Below are positions 1-8,905 of a stretch of 64,000 nt of DNA, piece after piece. The DNA is from JBBRSD01 sp038245725 (GTDB lineage Bacteria > Actinomycetota > Coriobacteriia > Anaerosomatales > JAAXUF01): positions 62,001-126,000 of the forward strand of contig JBBRSD010000004.1 in the NCBI GenBank assembly GCA_038245725.1, read 5' to 3'. Every line of letters starts with the position of its first letter. The stretch's first letter is position 1. Below the pieces are notes generated by a model. The model did no database searches and was not told the origin of the DNA. It saw only the letters and a list, made by a program, of their open reading frames with translations. Position numbers and translations under genes: made by a program.

Positions 1-2255
1 TTCAGTCCCGTCGAAAGGGCGGGCAAGCTGAATGTAGCATCCGGCGTCGACGAGGTAACTTGGATCTGCATGACCGTACGCGTGTTGGGACCGTAGCCCG
101 GCTGCGTGGTGGGAGCGCCACCGCTCGAAAGTTGGTCCACATCGCCTGTGTAGTAGTCCAAGCGCGCGTCGAATGCGGGGACCGGCGCGGGCGCGTCGTT
201 GTACAAGATGAGTTTGGAATCGTTCGGCACACCCGAGAAGTCGACGATGACATCTGCGCGCTCGGCCGGGCCGAGGAACAGCGTCTTGCTCGTGACGTTG
301 AGCACCGTGATGGTCCGGCGGAAGTACTCATAGCCCACTGGGTTGTTCGGAAGCACGGTAGCCGACGGCAGGAACCCGCCCTCGGTGCCGATCTGAATCA
401 TCGACGGACCAACAGCACTGGGGTCAGGCACTCCGCCATCGCGACCATCGGTCGGCCACGATGCGGGCCACGTCGACGTGCGCGACGCAGGAACCATCGG
501 GACTTCACCGGCGTTACCATCGACCAGCGTCATACTTGCAGCATTGCTGCCCCACATCTGGCCGTTGGACTTGGCGAAGTAGAGCTGCAGGTTCAGCGAA
601 CGGTCGTTACATGCGTTGAGGATGCGGAAGCGATACGCCTTGCGACTCACCTGAACAACCGGGTAGGCCGTGCCGTTGACGAGCGGCGTATCCATGAAGG
701 CTTCAGGCACGATTGTCGGAGTTGGCGTCCCCGGAACCATCTTCGGCTGGCCAACCTGACCCCAGTAAGGGTTCGGAATCGGAGTGCCGAACGTGCCTCC
801 TCCAGCGATGCCCGGTATCGGGATGATCGGCGGATAGAACCATGGGTTGTAGTCCCAGCGGCCCATCGCACTCACACCGAAGAGCTCGTTGTCGAAGATG
901 TCGTTGCCCGAGATCTGGTTCGGCATATAGACGTGCGGCAACCACAGATTGCCCGGGCCGCCCCATTTCGCCTGATCCCAAGTGGGATCCTCGGACGCGA
1001 TTTGGCTGACGCTCGGAACGAACGTCTTGTCCTGTATGACCAGCGGAAGCTGAGCGGCAGGGATCGTGCCCGCAGAAACGGTGAAGGTCGATCCATTTGC
1101 TTTGAAGGTGCCGCCGTTGACGAGCTTCTGCTCAATAGGGTCCTGAAGCAGATACCCGGCGGCTTCACCAGCGTACACGTTGAGGCGGGTGAGACCGTAG
1201 GAGTGATCGTGGTAGAACATCAACCGGGCGCTCTGTTGGTTCGTATAGTAGAACGTAATGGTTCCGCTACCGGCGCTGTTCGACGCACCAGCGGTTCCCG
1301 TAGCGACGGGATTGCCCGACGAGTTGAACCACATGTCCGGGACATTCTTCACACTCACGCCTACGGGATAGGTAGTGACCTCACCGGCAGGGGTCGTCCA
1401 CTGGTGCGGCGTGCCGTCGCTGATCCAGGGCGTCGCGCCACCGTGAAGGTGGAGCGTTGCGCGGTTCTGAGAGTAGTCTCCGCCGTTCGGGCCCATGCCC
1501 GCACCCATGATCGTGGTGTCGGTCGGCAGGAATAGGTTGCCGCCTGCGCCAGTCGGCAGCTTGTTGACGAACTTAACGCGGACCGGTCGGTCCTTCTGCG
1601 CGATGATCAGCGGGCCCAAATAGTGGAATTTGCTCACGGCAGTATCGGTGGTGTTTGTCTGCCGATAACCGCGGAGTGTGGTCGCCGGGATGTCAGACCC
1701 CAGCTTCTCGGTGTACTGACCCAGCTCGATAACGTAGTAGTCCGAGCCCGGGAACGATGTCTTGTCGGGCACGGCGACCGGCAGATACTGGCCCAGGTTG
1801 TTGGCCGCACCTACACCGAGTCCTGGCAGGGTGTCTACGAACTTCCTGATACCGGTGCCGGGGATGGCATTGCCACTTGCGTCGAGGTCAGGAAGGGGAC
1901 TGTTGGCGTAGTTGGCGACGTTGTAATAGTCCGGTGTTGCGTTCGGCGTCAAGGTTGCCGCAACTGCGCTTGGCGCGCGCATGGCGGCGAGCGGATTGTT
2001 GCCCTTGAGCAGCGCACTCAGAGCAGAGTTGAGTGGGCTTGAACTCTTGAGTGCCCGATATTTCGTTAAGCGCGCTGCAGAAGCGCGCCTCTGAGCGTTA
2101 GTGACTTCGTGTACGGCCTGAGCCTTAAGTGATGACGTCGTCTGTTGAGGTACGATCCGCCCGCGACTTCGTTGCGCGGCGATTCCTTGCGCGGCGCCCC
2201 ACGACAGGCCCAGTACGAGCACTGTCACGAGAATCCACATACGTCGCTTCCCCAT
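1..2255 (-). CDS. Secreted multicopper oxidase, N-terminal 751 residues (cut by left edge)
   Basis: The reading frame is open from an ATG at 2255 to the window edge, so the C-terminus is missing. Residues 6-28 form a hydrophobic signal peptide. The first cupredoxin domain spans about residues 170-375 and carries two copper-ligand pairs of the multicopper oxidase family: HLHGG (His269, His271) and FYHDHSYG (His349, His351), which bind the type 2/type 3 copper centre. A second cupredoxin-like region follows. The type 1 copper motifs (HxxHxH and HCHxxxH) must lie beyond the edge. A strong Shine-Dalgarno (GGAAGGGAG) sits 8 bases before the ATG. The substrate cannot be told from this part; bilirubin-oxidase-like, metal-oxidising or surface electron-transfer roles are possible. 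It is divergent from a two-component pair that may control it. Confidence 0.9.
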   Translation of the reverse strand, partial: MGKRRMWILVTVLVLGLSWGAAQGIAAQRSRGRIVPQQTTSSLKAQAVHEVTNAQRRASAARLTKYRALKSSSPLNSALSALLKGNNPLAAMRAPSAVAATLTPNATPDYYNVANYANSPLPDLDASGNAIPGTGIRKFVDTLPGLGVGAANNLGQYLPVAVPDKTSFPGSDYYVIELGQYTEKLGSDIPATTLRGYRQTNTTDTAVSKFHYLGPLIIAQKDRPVRVKFVNKLPTGAGGNLFLPTDTTIMGAGMGPNGGDYSQNRATLHLHGGATPWISDGTPHQWTTPAGEVTTYPVGVSVKNVPDMWFNSSGNPVATGTAGASNSAGSGTITFYYTNQQSARLMFYHDHSYGLTRLNVYAGEAAGYLLQDPIEQKLVNGGTFKANGSTFTVSAGTIPAAQLPLVIQDKTFVPSVSQIASEDPTWDQAKWGGPGNLWLPHVYMPNQISGNDIFDNELFGVSAMGRWDYNPWFYPPIIPIPGIAGGGTFGTPIPNPYWGQVGQPKMVPGTPTPTIVPEAFMDTPLVNGTAYPVVQVSRKAYRFRILNACNDRSLNLQLYFAKSNGQMWGSNAASMTLVDGNAGEVPMVPASRTSTWPASWPTDGRDGGVPDPSAVGPSMIQIGTEGGFLPSATVLPNNPVGYEYFRRTITVLNVTSKTLFLGPAERADVIVDFSGVPNDSKLILYNDAPAPVPAFDARLDYYTGDVDQLSSGGAPTTQPGYGPNTRTVMQIQVTSSTPDATFSLPALSTGL

Positions 2256-2466
2256 AATGCGCGCTCCCTTCCTCTCACTTGCTTGCATCTATCTTGCGGT
2301 AGCAGCGCCGGATACGTTCCCATGCTCTGACGCCTGCGAGGGCGCGCTTCGCATCCGGAAAACAGGCCGAAAGCGTCGCGAGCAAACCCGACAGGGGTTC
2401 ATCACACTGAAGCCGAGAAGATAAGCTGTCTGTTCGGGAAGACGTGGGGTATCCTAAGGGCAGTCG
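2256..2466. promoter_or_regulatory. Divergent intergenic region between multicopper oxidase and histidine kinase
   Basis: This 211-bp gap must hold the promoters of both flanking units. On the plus strand TATCCT at 2450-2455 fits the TAnnnT pattern of -10 boxes and would start transcription only about 5 bases before the GTG at 2467; no good -35 box is visible. On the minus strand I see the ribosome binding site of the oxidase gene but no convincing promoter. No gene fits here. Confidence 0.35.
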
Positions 2467-3342
2467 GTGACTGTCCTGTGGGACAGGTTCCCGAATGACG
2501 ACGCGTCCGGCTGTTGCAGTGACTTTGCTGAGACTTTCGTCCGACCCGGCTCGAGAGGTATCAAACGCACGTCGACTGCAAGCCAAGAAAGCGGGTCTGC
2601 GATGAAGTCCGTTGCGAAGAAGGAATCTGCGGGTTCGCACGTGGCGTGTGATTCGGGCATTGCCGCCTCACGCCATGTGAGTGAAGTGAGGACGTCGTCT
2701 TGCGCGCGGAATCACTCGCTCGATCTCGCTGAGCGGCAGCTGAGGCAGATCGCTTTCGATCTGCACGACGGACCGCTTCAAGCACTGTCTGCGGCGGCGG
2801 CGATGCTCGTTGGGGCCGAACGTACGGCTGACATTGAGTCGGCACGCGCACAAGCGGCTGCGGCCAGCGGATTTCTCGATTGCGCATTCCTGGAGCTGCG
2901 TTCAATTGTGGGCGAGCTGCGGCCGCAAGCCCTCGACGCCGATGGCGTCATCGCGAAGTTGAAGGACTACGTAGAGGAATTCGAGGCGCACTGGGGTCTC
3001 CCCGTCGTGCTCAGTTCATTGGGCAACCCAAGATCGCTTAACGATGCGATGCAGGTGTTGATCTTCCGCGTAGTGCAAGAGTCTCTATCGAACGCACGGA
3101 AGCATGCCGAGCCCAGCCGGGTTGAGGTCGAAGTCGCGTTCGGCGACAGCTGCATCAACATCTCGATCCACGACGACGGTGTCGGCTTTGACGAGCAGGC
3201 CGTCGACGGACGGTGGAGTCGTGAACGTAGGGGCCTTCTCGGCATGCGGGAGCGGGTGTCTCTCGCCGGAGGGTCCTTGTGCATCACCTCCGCTCGTCAT
3301 GATGGAACTCGCGTTACCGCTTGCATCCCTGTGGAGTACTGA
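2467..3342 (+). CDS. Cytoplasmic sensor histidine kinase, NarL/LiaS type
   Basis: The protein has 291 residues from a GTG start. It has no membrane segment and no recognisable input domain in its first 85 residues, so it is probably a soluble sensor. The HisKA_3 dimerisation region has the phosphoacceptor in DLHDGPLQ (His100). The ATPase domain shows the N box QESLSNARKHA (Glu205, Asn209), DDGVGF (236-241) and GLLGM (256-260). Its stop overlaps the start of the response regulator (TGATG), so the two are co-translated. The start is uncertain: an ATG at 2602 would remove 45 weakly conserved residues. The TATCCT box just upstream favours the GTG slightly. Confidence 0.85.
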   Translation: MTVLWDRFPNDDASGCCSDFAETFVRPGSRGIKRTSTASQESGSAMKSVAKKESAGSHVACDSGIAASRHVSEVRTSSCARNHSLDLAERQLRQIAFDLHDGPLQALSAAAAMLVGAERTADIESARAQAAAASGFLDCAFLELRSIVGELRPQALDADGVIAKLKDYVEEFEAHWGLPVVLSSLGNPRSLNDAMQVLIFRVVQESLSNARKHAEPSRVEVEVAFGDSCINISIHDDGVGFDEQAVDGRWSRERRGLLGMRERVSLAGGSLCITSARHDGTRVTACIPVEY

Positions 3343-4013
3343 TGACGAAGAACCCAATGAAGCGCCATGGTATTCGAGTTGAAATCGTCGACGACCACGC
3401 GTTGATACGTGATGCGATCCGTCTCGCCCTCAAGTCCGAAGAATCTATCGGACACATCGAGGTGGCCCGCAGCGCAGCGGAGGCGATCTCGGTTGCCCGA
3501 GCTACCTCACCTGACGTCATCATCCTTGATTACCGTCTCCCCGACGGCGATGCGCCTGACGTGATCGACCGACTTCGCGAGCAGGGATGCCAAGCCGAGA
3601 TCGTCGTCCTGACGAGTTTTGGCGAGAGACGCAACATCCGGGCTGCCCTGGATCATGGAGCCCGTGCGTTCCTGACGAAACGAGCCACAGACATGGAGCG
3701 GTTGGCGACTGCAGTCGTGAATGCCGCGGCAGGCCGAGACACCATGTCGGAGGACGCACTGGCGGAGTTCTTGAACTCCGTGCGCGAGGGAGCACCCGCG
3801 CACTCGCAGAGAGAGATGACCTCGCGAGAGAAGGAGATATGGCGACTCGTTGCCAAGGGCAAGAGCAATTCCGAGATCGCGGCTGCGGTGTTCGTCACAG
3901 AACGAACCGTGAAGTACCACATCAGCAATCTCTTGCAGAAGACCGGTTCGCGCTCGCGGGCTGAACTCGTCGCCGCCGCCTACATGAGCGGCTCGATGGA
4001 TGCTACCGCGTGA
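3342..4013 (+). CDS. NarL/FixJ-family response regulator
   Basis: The 223-residue protein has a receiver domain (about 11-130) with the acidic pocket VDDH (17-18), phosphoacceptor Asp63 in ILDYRLPDG, the conserved Thr in VVLTSFG and the Lys in FLTKRA. A LuxR-type helix-turn-helix follows (about 158-215, with TSREKEIWRLVAKGKSN and ERTVKYHISNLLQK). It is the partner of the preceding kinase, with which it shares a TGATG overlap. It binds DNA as a dimer when phosphorylated. Target genes are unknown; the divergent oxidase gene is the obvious candidate by position. Confidence 0.92.
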   Translation: MTKNPMKRHGIRVEIVDDHALIRDAIRLALKSEESIGHIEVARSAAEAISVARATSPDVIILDYRLPDGDAPDVIDRLREQGCQAEIVVLTSFGERRNIRAALDHGARAFLTKRATDMERLATAVVNAAAGRDTMSEDALAEFLNSVREGAPAHSQREMTSREKEIWRLVAKGKSNSEIAAAVFVTERTVKYHISNLLQKTGSRSRAELVAAAYMSGSMDATA

Positions 4014-4014
4014 A

Positions 4015-4048
4015 CGCGGGACATGAGTGGGAGCGAGATACTCCCGCG
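4015..4048 (+). terminator. Possible hairpin after the response regulator
   Basis: CGCGGGA (4015-4021) can pair with TCCCGCG (4042-4048), or alternatively GGGAG (4029-4033) with CTCCC (4041-4045). It lies between the regulator stop and the promoter of the next gene. There is no T-run after it, so termination is not certain. Confidence 0.3.
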
Positions 4049-4060
4049 AAGGAATACAGA

Positions 4061-4069
4061 TGGTAGACT
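4061..4069 (+). promoter_or_regulatory. Extended -10 promoter giving a leaderless ABC-F mRNA
   Basis: TGGTAGACT matches the extended -10 pattern TGnTAnnnT. Transcription would start near 4076, one or two bases before the GTG at 4078. No Shine-Dalgarno is present before that GTG, which agrees with a leaderless mRNA. Leaderless genes are common in Actinobacteria. Confidence 0.5.
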
Positions 4070-4077
4070 GCTGAGCT

Positions 4078-6165
4078 GTGATTCTCTCTGTCGATAACGT
4101 CACGAAGTCCTATGGTGCGCGCGTCCTGTTCAAGGACGCGCGTTTGCGCGTTGGCGTGCGCGATCGAATCGCGCTCGTCGGGCCTAACGGATCGGGAAAG
4201 ACCACGCTTCTCGAGATCATCGCGGGGAAGCAGGACTCGGACGAGGGTACTGTCAGTTTCGCGCGCGACGCGGTAGTCGGCTACCTGGAGCAGGAAGCCA
4301 TCGAGATGCACGGCCGCAACGTCTTGGCAGAAGCCTTGAGTGCAGCCGAACACGTCACGTCCATAGAACACCGTCTTCAACTCCTGACCGAGGAGATGGA
4401 GGATACCGAACCCGGTGACGAACTCGATCGGATCGTCGCCGAGTACGGACGCCTTCACGAGCGGTTCGAGGCTCTCGGCGGCTACGCGGTGGAATCCCAG
4501 GCACGTAGCGTACTTTTCGGCTTGGGGTTCAATGAGTGCGATCTTGAGCGCAAAACCGAGGAGTTCTCGGGCGGGTGGCAGATGCGGCTTGCGCTTGCGA
4601 AGCTGTTGCTTGGCCAGCCCGACGTACTTCTCCTCGACGAACCGACCAACCATCTCGACCTCGAGAGTGTGACGTGGCTTGAGGGGTTCTTGCGCACGTA
4701 TGACGGCGCGATAGTGCTCGTCAGCCACGACCGCGCCTTCATGGACAACCTCGTAGATCACGTCGCCGACATCGATCGCGGCCAGATCAAACTCTACACG
4801 GGCACGTACGCGCAGTTCGAGGCCGCACGTGAACTCGCATTGGAGCAGCTCAGAGCCGCCTATGAAGCTCAGCAGAAAGAAATCGCGCACATGGAAGCGT
4901 TCGTGGAGCGCTTCCGATCCAAGAACACCAAAGCCAAGCAAGCTCAGGACCGGCTAAAGAAGCTCGAGAAGATGGAACGGATCGTGTTGCCCGAGGAGCG
5001 AAAGCTCGTCCGGTTCCGCTTCCCGCAGCCACCACGAACCGGCGACCTGGTCATCAAGCTCGACAAGGCTTCGAAGGCCTACGGCGACAACGTGGTCTAC
5101 AAGGGACTGGACTTTGCGCTCTATCGCGGCGACAAGGTTGCTCTCGTGGGACCGAACGGCGCGGGTAAGTCCACGCTGCTGAAGATGCTTGCCGGTGTGC
5201 TCGAGATGGACTCCGGTGAGCGTGCTCTCGGACATCACGTCGAGGTCGCCTACTTCGCCCAGCACCAGCTGCAGGCGCTGAACCTCGATCACACCGTCTA
5301 CCAGGAGTTGGAAGGAATCGCCCCCGCCTGGACCCAGTCCGAGGTCCGCTCGCTTCTGGGCGCGTTTCTCTTTCGCGGTGACGACGTGGAGAAGAAGGTG
5401 CGTGTGTTGTCTGGAGGGGAGCGCGGACGTCTCGCGCTGGCGAAGATGCTGGTGAAGCCGGCGCCGCTGCTCTGTCTGGACGAGCCGACGAACCACCTCG
5501 ATATCGCCTCGAGCGACGTGCTCGAACAGGCGCTGCGGCGCTATGAGGGGACGATCGCGCTCATCACTCACGACCGGCATCTCATCCGCTCCGTAGCCAC
5601 TCGGATCGTGGAAGTGATGGACGGAGTCGCGACGATTTTCGATGGCGACTACGACTACTACCTGGGTAAGCGGGCGGAGCGGGAGGCCAAGGCAGCAGCG
5701 GCCAAGCCGACCGCGACGGTCGTTGCCTCGAAGCCAGGCGCGAAGTGTGCCGTGCCGGCCACTCCGGCTGCAGAACCTGCGGCCACCGATTCCATGCGCG
5801 CGCCTCGGCGAACCCACGCGGCGGGCGGCAATGAGATTCGGCCGTCAGAACCGACGGTCTCTCAGGCCGGTCCCAAGACCAAAGACCAGAAGAGGGCAGA
5901 GGCCGACCGGAGGAACCGGGCCTATCAGGTCACCAAGGAACGGAAGAGCCGGCTGTCTACCCTGGACACGGAACTCGCGAAGTCCCAGCTGCGCTATTCA
6001 GAACTCGTCGAGCTAATGGCGTCGCCCGATCTCTACTCCGAGCCGGCCGCATTTGACACCGCCTTGGCCGAGTTCACCGCGCTCAAGAGCCGTCTTCCGG
6101 GACTTGAACAAGAATGGATCGCCCTCAACGAGGAGATCGAAAGATTGTCCGCTGACCCTGAGTGA
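4078..6165 (+). CDS. ABC-F family ATPase (Uup/YdiF type)
   Basis: The 695-residue protein has two ABC ATPase domains and no membrane segment. Walker A motifs are GPNGSGKT (35-42) and GPNGAGKS (about 357). ABC signatures are FSGGWQMRLALAK and LSGGERGRLALAK, each followed by the ABC-F Walker B form LLDEPTNHLDL/CLDEPTNHLDI. A charged linker (about 245-300) lies between the domains. After an Ala/Pro-rich stretch (about 540-600) the C-terminus is a coiled coil, as in Uup. ABC-F proteins act on ribosomes or DNA; the exact role cannot be told. It stands alone between a two-component pair and the complex I operon and has its own promoter. Confidence 0.93.
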   Translation: MILSVDNVTKSYGARVLFKDARLRVGVRDRIALVGPNGSGKTTLLEIIAGKQDSDEGTVSFARDAVVGYLEQEAIEMHGRNVLAEALSAAEHVTSIEHRLQLLTEEMEDTEPGDELDRIVAEYGRLHERFEALGGYAVESQARSVLFGLGFNECDLERKTEEFSGGWQMRLALAKLLLGQPDVLLLDEPTNHLDLESVTWLEGFLRTYDGAIVLVSHDRAFMDNLVDHVADIDRGQIKLYTGTYAQFEAARELALEQLRAAYEAQQKEIAHMEAFVERFRSKNTKAKQAQDRLKKLEKMERIVLPEERKLVRFRFPQPPRTGDLVIKLDKASKAYGDNVVYKGLDFALYRGDKVALVGPNGAGKSTLLKMLAGVLEMDSGERALGHHVEVAYFAQHQLQALNLDHTVYQELEGIAPAWTQSEVRSLLGAFLFRGDDVEKKVRVLSGGERGRLALAKMLVKPAPLLCLDEPTNHLDIASSDVLEQALRRYEGTIALITHDRHLIRSVATRIVEVMDGVATIFDGDYDYYLGKRAEREAKAAAAKPTATVVASKPGAKCAVPATPAAEPAATDSMRAPRRTHAAGGNEIRPSEPTVSQAGPKTKDQKRAEADRRNRAYQVTKERKSRLSTLDTELAKSQLRYSELVELMASPDLYSEPAAFDTALAEFTALKSRLPGLEQEWIALNEEIERLSADPE

Positions 6166-6228
6166 CCGGTACGGATTTGCCTTCTGACCTCCATTTCTGC
6201 ACGTTCGCAGAGTGAGTTTGTAACAATC

Positions 6229-6257
6229 TTTACAAGCGATTGAGGTCTTACTAAACT
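6229..6257 (+). promoter_or_regulatory. Housekeeping-type promoter of the nuo operon
   Basis: TTTACA (6229-6234, five of six to TTGACA), a 17-base spacer and TAAACT (6252-6257) form a good sigma-A promoter about 97 bases upstream of nuoA. It lies in the only AT-rich stretch of the 188-bp gap between the ABC-F gene and nuoA. Confidence 0.6.
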
Positions 6258-6353
6258 GGCCACAGCCGGGTCGGGCCGTACAGTCCGCCGGCGGTATACG
6301 TCCTGTCGTACCGGCTCTTCGTCTCGGCGAGAAGACAGACGCAAGGGGGATGG

Positions 6354-6722
6354 ATGCAGGCAGCCTCCGTCCAAGGAATTCTCTTCGTACTCGGCCTCGT
6401 GACCGCAGCGACGGCCTTCATTCTCGTGGTGTTCGTCGCGAACTCAGTGCTTGCCCCGCGCAACCCGAGTTCCGAGAAGGACGCCCCCTTCGAGTGCGGC
6501 ATGGAGCAGGCCGGCGAGGCTTGGAGCCCGCCGCGCATGCGTTTCTCCACGATCGCGATGCTCTTCGTGCTCTTCGACGCGGAAGCGATCCTACTGTTCG
6601 CCGTCGCCCCCGTGCTGCGGGGAAACCCGCTCGCTCTTATTGAGGTTGGTGGCTTCGTGTTTTTCCTCGCGATCGGCCTGGGCTACGCGTGGGGGAAGGG
6701 GGCGCTGGAATGGCGTTTGTAG
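6354..6722 (+). CDS. nuoA: NADH-quinone oxidoreductase subunit A
   Basis: The 122-residue protein has three membrane helices (about 8-30, 65-85, 92-112) and the NuoA loop motif with EKDAPFECG, whose Glu/Asp/Cys cluster lies at the quinone cavity (the Cys is the one exposed in the deactive state of complex I). It is the first gene of the complex I operon. AAGGGGG precedes the ATG at a spacing of 4. The end overlaps nuoB by 13 bases. Confidence 0.95.
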   Translation: MQAASVQGILFVLGLVTAATAFILVVFVANSVLAPRNPSSEKDAPFECGMEQAGEAWSPPRMRFSTIAMLFVLFDAEAILLFAVAPVLRGNPLALIEVGGFVFFLAIGLGYAWGKGALEWRL

Positions 6723-7285
6723 ACAAGCTTGGGGCCTCACTCGATGAGGGCTTCGGCGGCGTCATCCTTACGAGCGTTGACGCACTCGCCAACTGGTCGC
6801 GCGGCCAGTCGCTGTGGGCGTTTCCCATGGGCACTGCATGCTGCGCTTTGGAACTCATCGCCGCGTCGTTCAATAAGTTCGATTTCGACAGGCTCGGCAC
6901 GTTTCCGCGACCGGATCCGCGCCACACGGACGTCATCATCCTGGCTGGAACCATCACCGAGAAGATGAAGCCGGCCATACTCCGGCTCTACCACCAGATG
7001 CCGGAACCGAAATGGGTCATCGCGATGGGGAACTGCACCGTTTCGGGCGGCATCTTCTACTACGACACGTACTCCGTCGTACGCGGCGCCGACACCTTCC
7101 TCCCGGTAGACGTCTACATCGGCGGCTGCCCGCCCCGGCCGGAGGCGCTTCAGGACGCGATCATGCAGCTCAGAGAGATCGTGAACTCCGAGTCGATTGC
7201 TCCGGGCAAGCGGTACAAGCGCGACTACCTCCTGCCGGGCGGACCGCGCAGCGCCGGACCGGCCGAGACTGGTGGTGACGAGTGA
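6710..7285 (+). CDS. nuoB: NADH-quinone oxidoreductase subunit B
   Basis: The 191-residue subunit carries the terminal cluster N2 that reduces quinone. Ligands are Cys44 and Cys45 (TACCALE), Cys109 (GNCTVSGG) and Cys140 (GGCPPRPE), all in place. The start is the ATG at 6710, inside the end of nuoA and after GGAAGGGGG. An earlier in-frame GTG at 6689 is less likely. The stop overlaps the GTG of nuoC (GTGA). Confidence 0.96.
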   Translation: MAFVDKLGASLDEGFGGVILTSVDALANWSRGQSLWAFPMGTACCALELIAASFNKFDFDRLGTFPRPDPRHTDVIILAGTITEKMKPAILRLYHQMPEPKWVIAMGNCTVSGGIFYYDTYSVVRGADTFLPVDVYIGGCPPRPEALQDAIMQLREIVNSESIAPGKRYKRDYLLPGGPRSAGPAETGGDE

Positions 7286-7743
7286 GCCTCGACGAACTCC
7301 AGCGACGCCTCTCCGAGCTCTCACCGGTCCTCGCGCCGTTGTTCTCGCGCGAGTTCGGCGACGCCGTTATCGGCGTGGCGCACGACGCGGTTTTCGAAAC
7401 GGCCCTGGAGCTCAAGACGATCGGGTTCGACCGCCTCGGCATGGTGACTGCCGTCGACCGTGGCGAGTACTTCACGATGGTCTACCGGCTGCAGTCGCGT
7501 TCGCTCTCGTCGGCGATCTTCCTGAAGACACGGCTGGCGCGCGACGATGCGCACGTTCGCTCGCTGTGCGACGTGTGGCCCGCCGCGCTGTGGCAGGAGC
7601 GCGAGGTCTACGACATGTTCGGGATCATCTTCGACGAGCACCCCGACCTGCGACGGATCCTGCTGCCCGACGATTTCGAGGGCTTCCCGCTGCGCAAGGA
7701 CTACGAGAATCCCAACATGATCAGGCGGCCGGATTACATCTGA
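7282..7743 (+). CDS. nuoC: NADH-quinone oxidoreductase subunit C
   Basis: At 153 residues this is a stand-alone NuoC (30-kDa subunit), not fused to NuoD. It has the family signature EREVYDMFGIIFDEHPDLRR and the C-terminal LRKDYE. It forms part of the peripheral arm next to NuoD and NuoB. The GTG start overlaps the nuoB stop by 4 bases. Confidence 0.95.
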   Translation: MSLDELQRRLSELSPVLAPLFSREFGDAVIGVAHDAVFETALELKTIGFDRLGMVTAVDRGEYFTMVYRLQSRSLSSAIFLKTRLARDDAHVRSLCDVWPAALWQEREVYDMFGIIFDEHPDLRRILLPDDFEGFPLRKDYENPNMIRRPDYI

Positions 7744-7759
7744 CGAGGGGAGGGTCGAC

Positions 7760-8905
7760 GTGACACTGAAGATCGAATCGAGCACCAACGTACTCTCCGA
7801 GGAGGGCCTGCCTGTCCAAGAGGTCATCGTCAACGTCGGCCCGTCACACCCGTCGACCCACGGTGTCGGCCGGGTCCTCGTCCATCTCGATGGCGACGTG
7901 GTTGTCAAAGCCGACATGATCATCGGCTACCTGCATCGCGGCATCGAGAAGATGGCTGAAAACCGCACATATTTGCAGATCGTGCCGCTGACCGACCGCC
8001 TCGACTACGTGGGCAGCATGTATGCGAACTGGGCGTACTGTCGGGCTGTAGAGCGTCTCGCCGGGATACGCGTACCCGAACGCGCTGAGTACCTGCGCGT
8101 GATTGTGTGCGAACTTCAGCGCATCGCGAGTCACATGATGGGCATCGGCGCCGCGTCTGCGGACACCGGAGCCTTCACGATGTTCATCTACGCATTCGAT
8201 GTGCGCGAACGCGTCGTCGAGCTATTCGAAGCGTTGTGCGGGGCGCGGCTTACCTACAACTACGTCAGGCCGGGTGGCGTATCGCGCGACGCGCCCGAGG
8301 GTTGGGCCGACGACGTGGTGAAGTTCACGCAGGGAGTCCGCAAGGACCTCGACGAGATGGACCAGCTCTTCTTCGGCAACACGATCGCCCGAGGCAGGAT
8401 GAAGGGCATCGGCGTTCTGTCGGCTGAAGACGCTGTTGCCTGGGGAGCGTCGGGACCCACGGCGCGGGGCAGTGGCGTGAATTGGGACCTGCGCAAGCAC
8501 GACCCGTACTCCGTCTACCCGCGCATTGAGTTCGACGTGGTAGTGGGCGACAACGGCGACTCCTACGACCGCAACCGCGTCCGGCTTCTCGAGTGCTACG
8601 AGTCGGCCAAGATTATCGAGCAAGCTGTCGCTCAGATGGGCGGCGGCGCGGTGATGGCGGACGGCCAGTCGCGTCTCATCGTGCCCGCTCCCGGTGACGC
8701 CTACGACCACATCGAATCAGCCCGCGGCTCCCTGGGCGTCTATCTCGTCTCCGACGGCTCGCCGCGGCCGTATCGCATGAAGGTGCGATCGCCAGCTTTC
8801 TGCAACCTCGCGCTGCTTTCGCAGCTCGCTGTAGGGCACACGCTCGCCGACCTGGTCGTTGTGCTCGGGTCGCTTGACCCCGTCTTCGGGGAGGTGGACC
8901 GGTGA
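7760..8905 (+). CDS. nuoD: NADH-quinone oxidoreductase subunit D
   Basis: The 381-residue subunit forms the quinone-binding pocket with NuoB. It has the typical NVGPSHPSTHGVGR segment (about 26-39, with quinone-cavity His), LHRGIEKMAE and the C-terminal DPVFGEVDR. The usual family length is about 370-400. The GTG start follows GAGGGGAGG. The stop overlaps the GTG of nuoH. Confidence 0.96.
   Translation: MTLKIESSTNVLSEEGLPVQEVIVNVGPSHPSTHGVGRVLVHLDGDVVVKADMIIGYLHRGIEKMAENRTYLQIVPLTDRLDYVGSMYANWAYCRAVERLAGIRVPERAEYLRVIVCELQRIASHMMGIGAASADTGAFTMFIYAFDVRERVVELFEALCGARLTYNYVRPGGVSRDAPEGWADDVVKFTQGVRKDLDEMDQLFFGNTIARGRMKGIGVLSAEDAVAWGASGPTARGSGVNWDLRKHDPYSVYPRIEFDVVVGDNGDSYDRNRVRLLECYESAKIIEQAVAQMGGGAVMADGQSRLIVPAPGDAYDHIESARGSLGVYLVSDGSPRPYRMKVRSPAFCNLALLSQLAVGHTLADLVVVLGSLDPVFGEVDR

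Noticed and set aside
60..1535. Open frame of 491 codons on the plus strand
   Set aside because: It is antisense to the multicopper oxidase, is rich in Arg and has no family features; the minus-strand frame has clear copper motifs.
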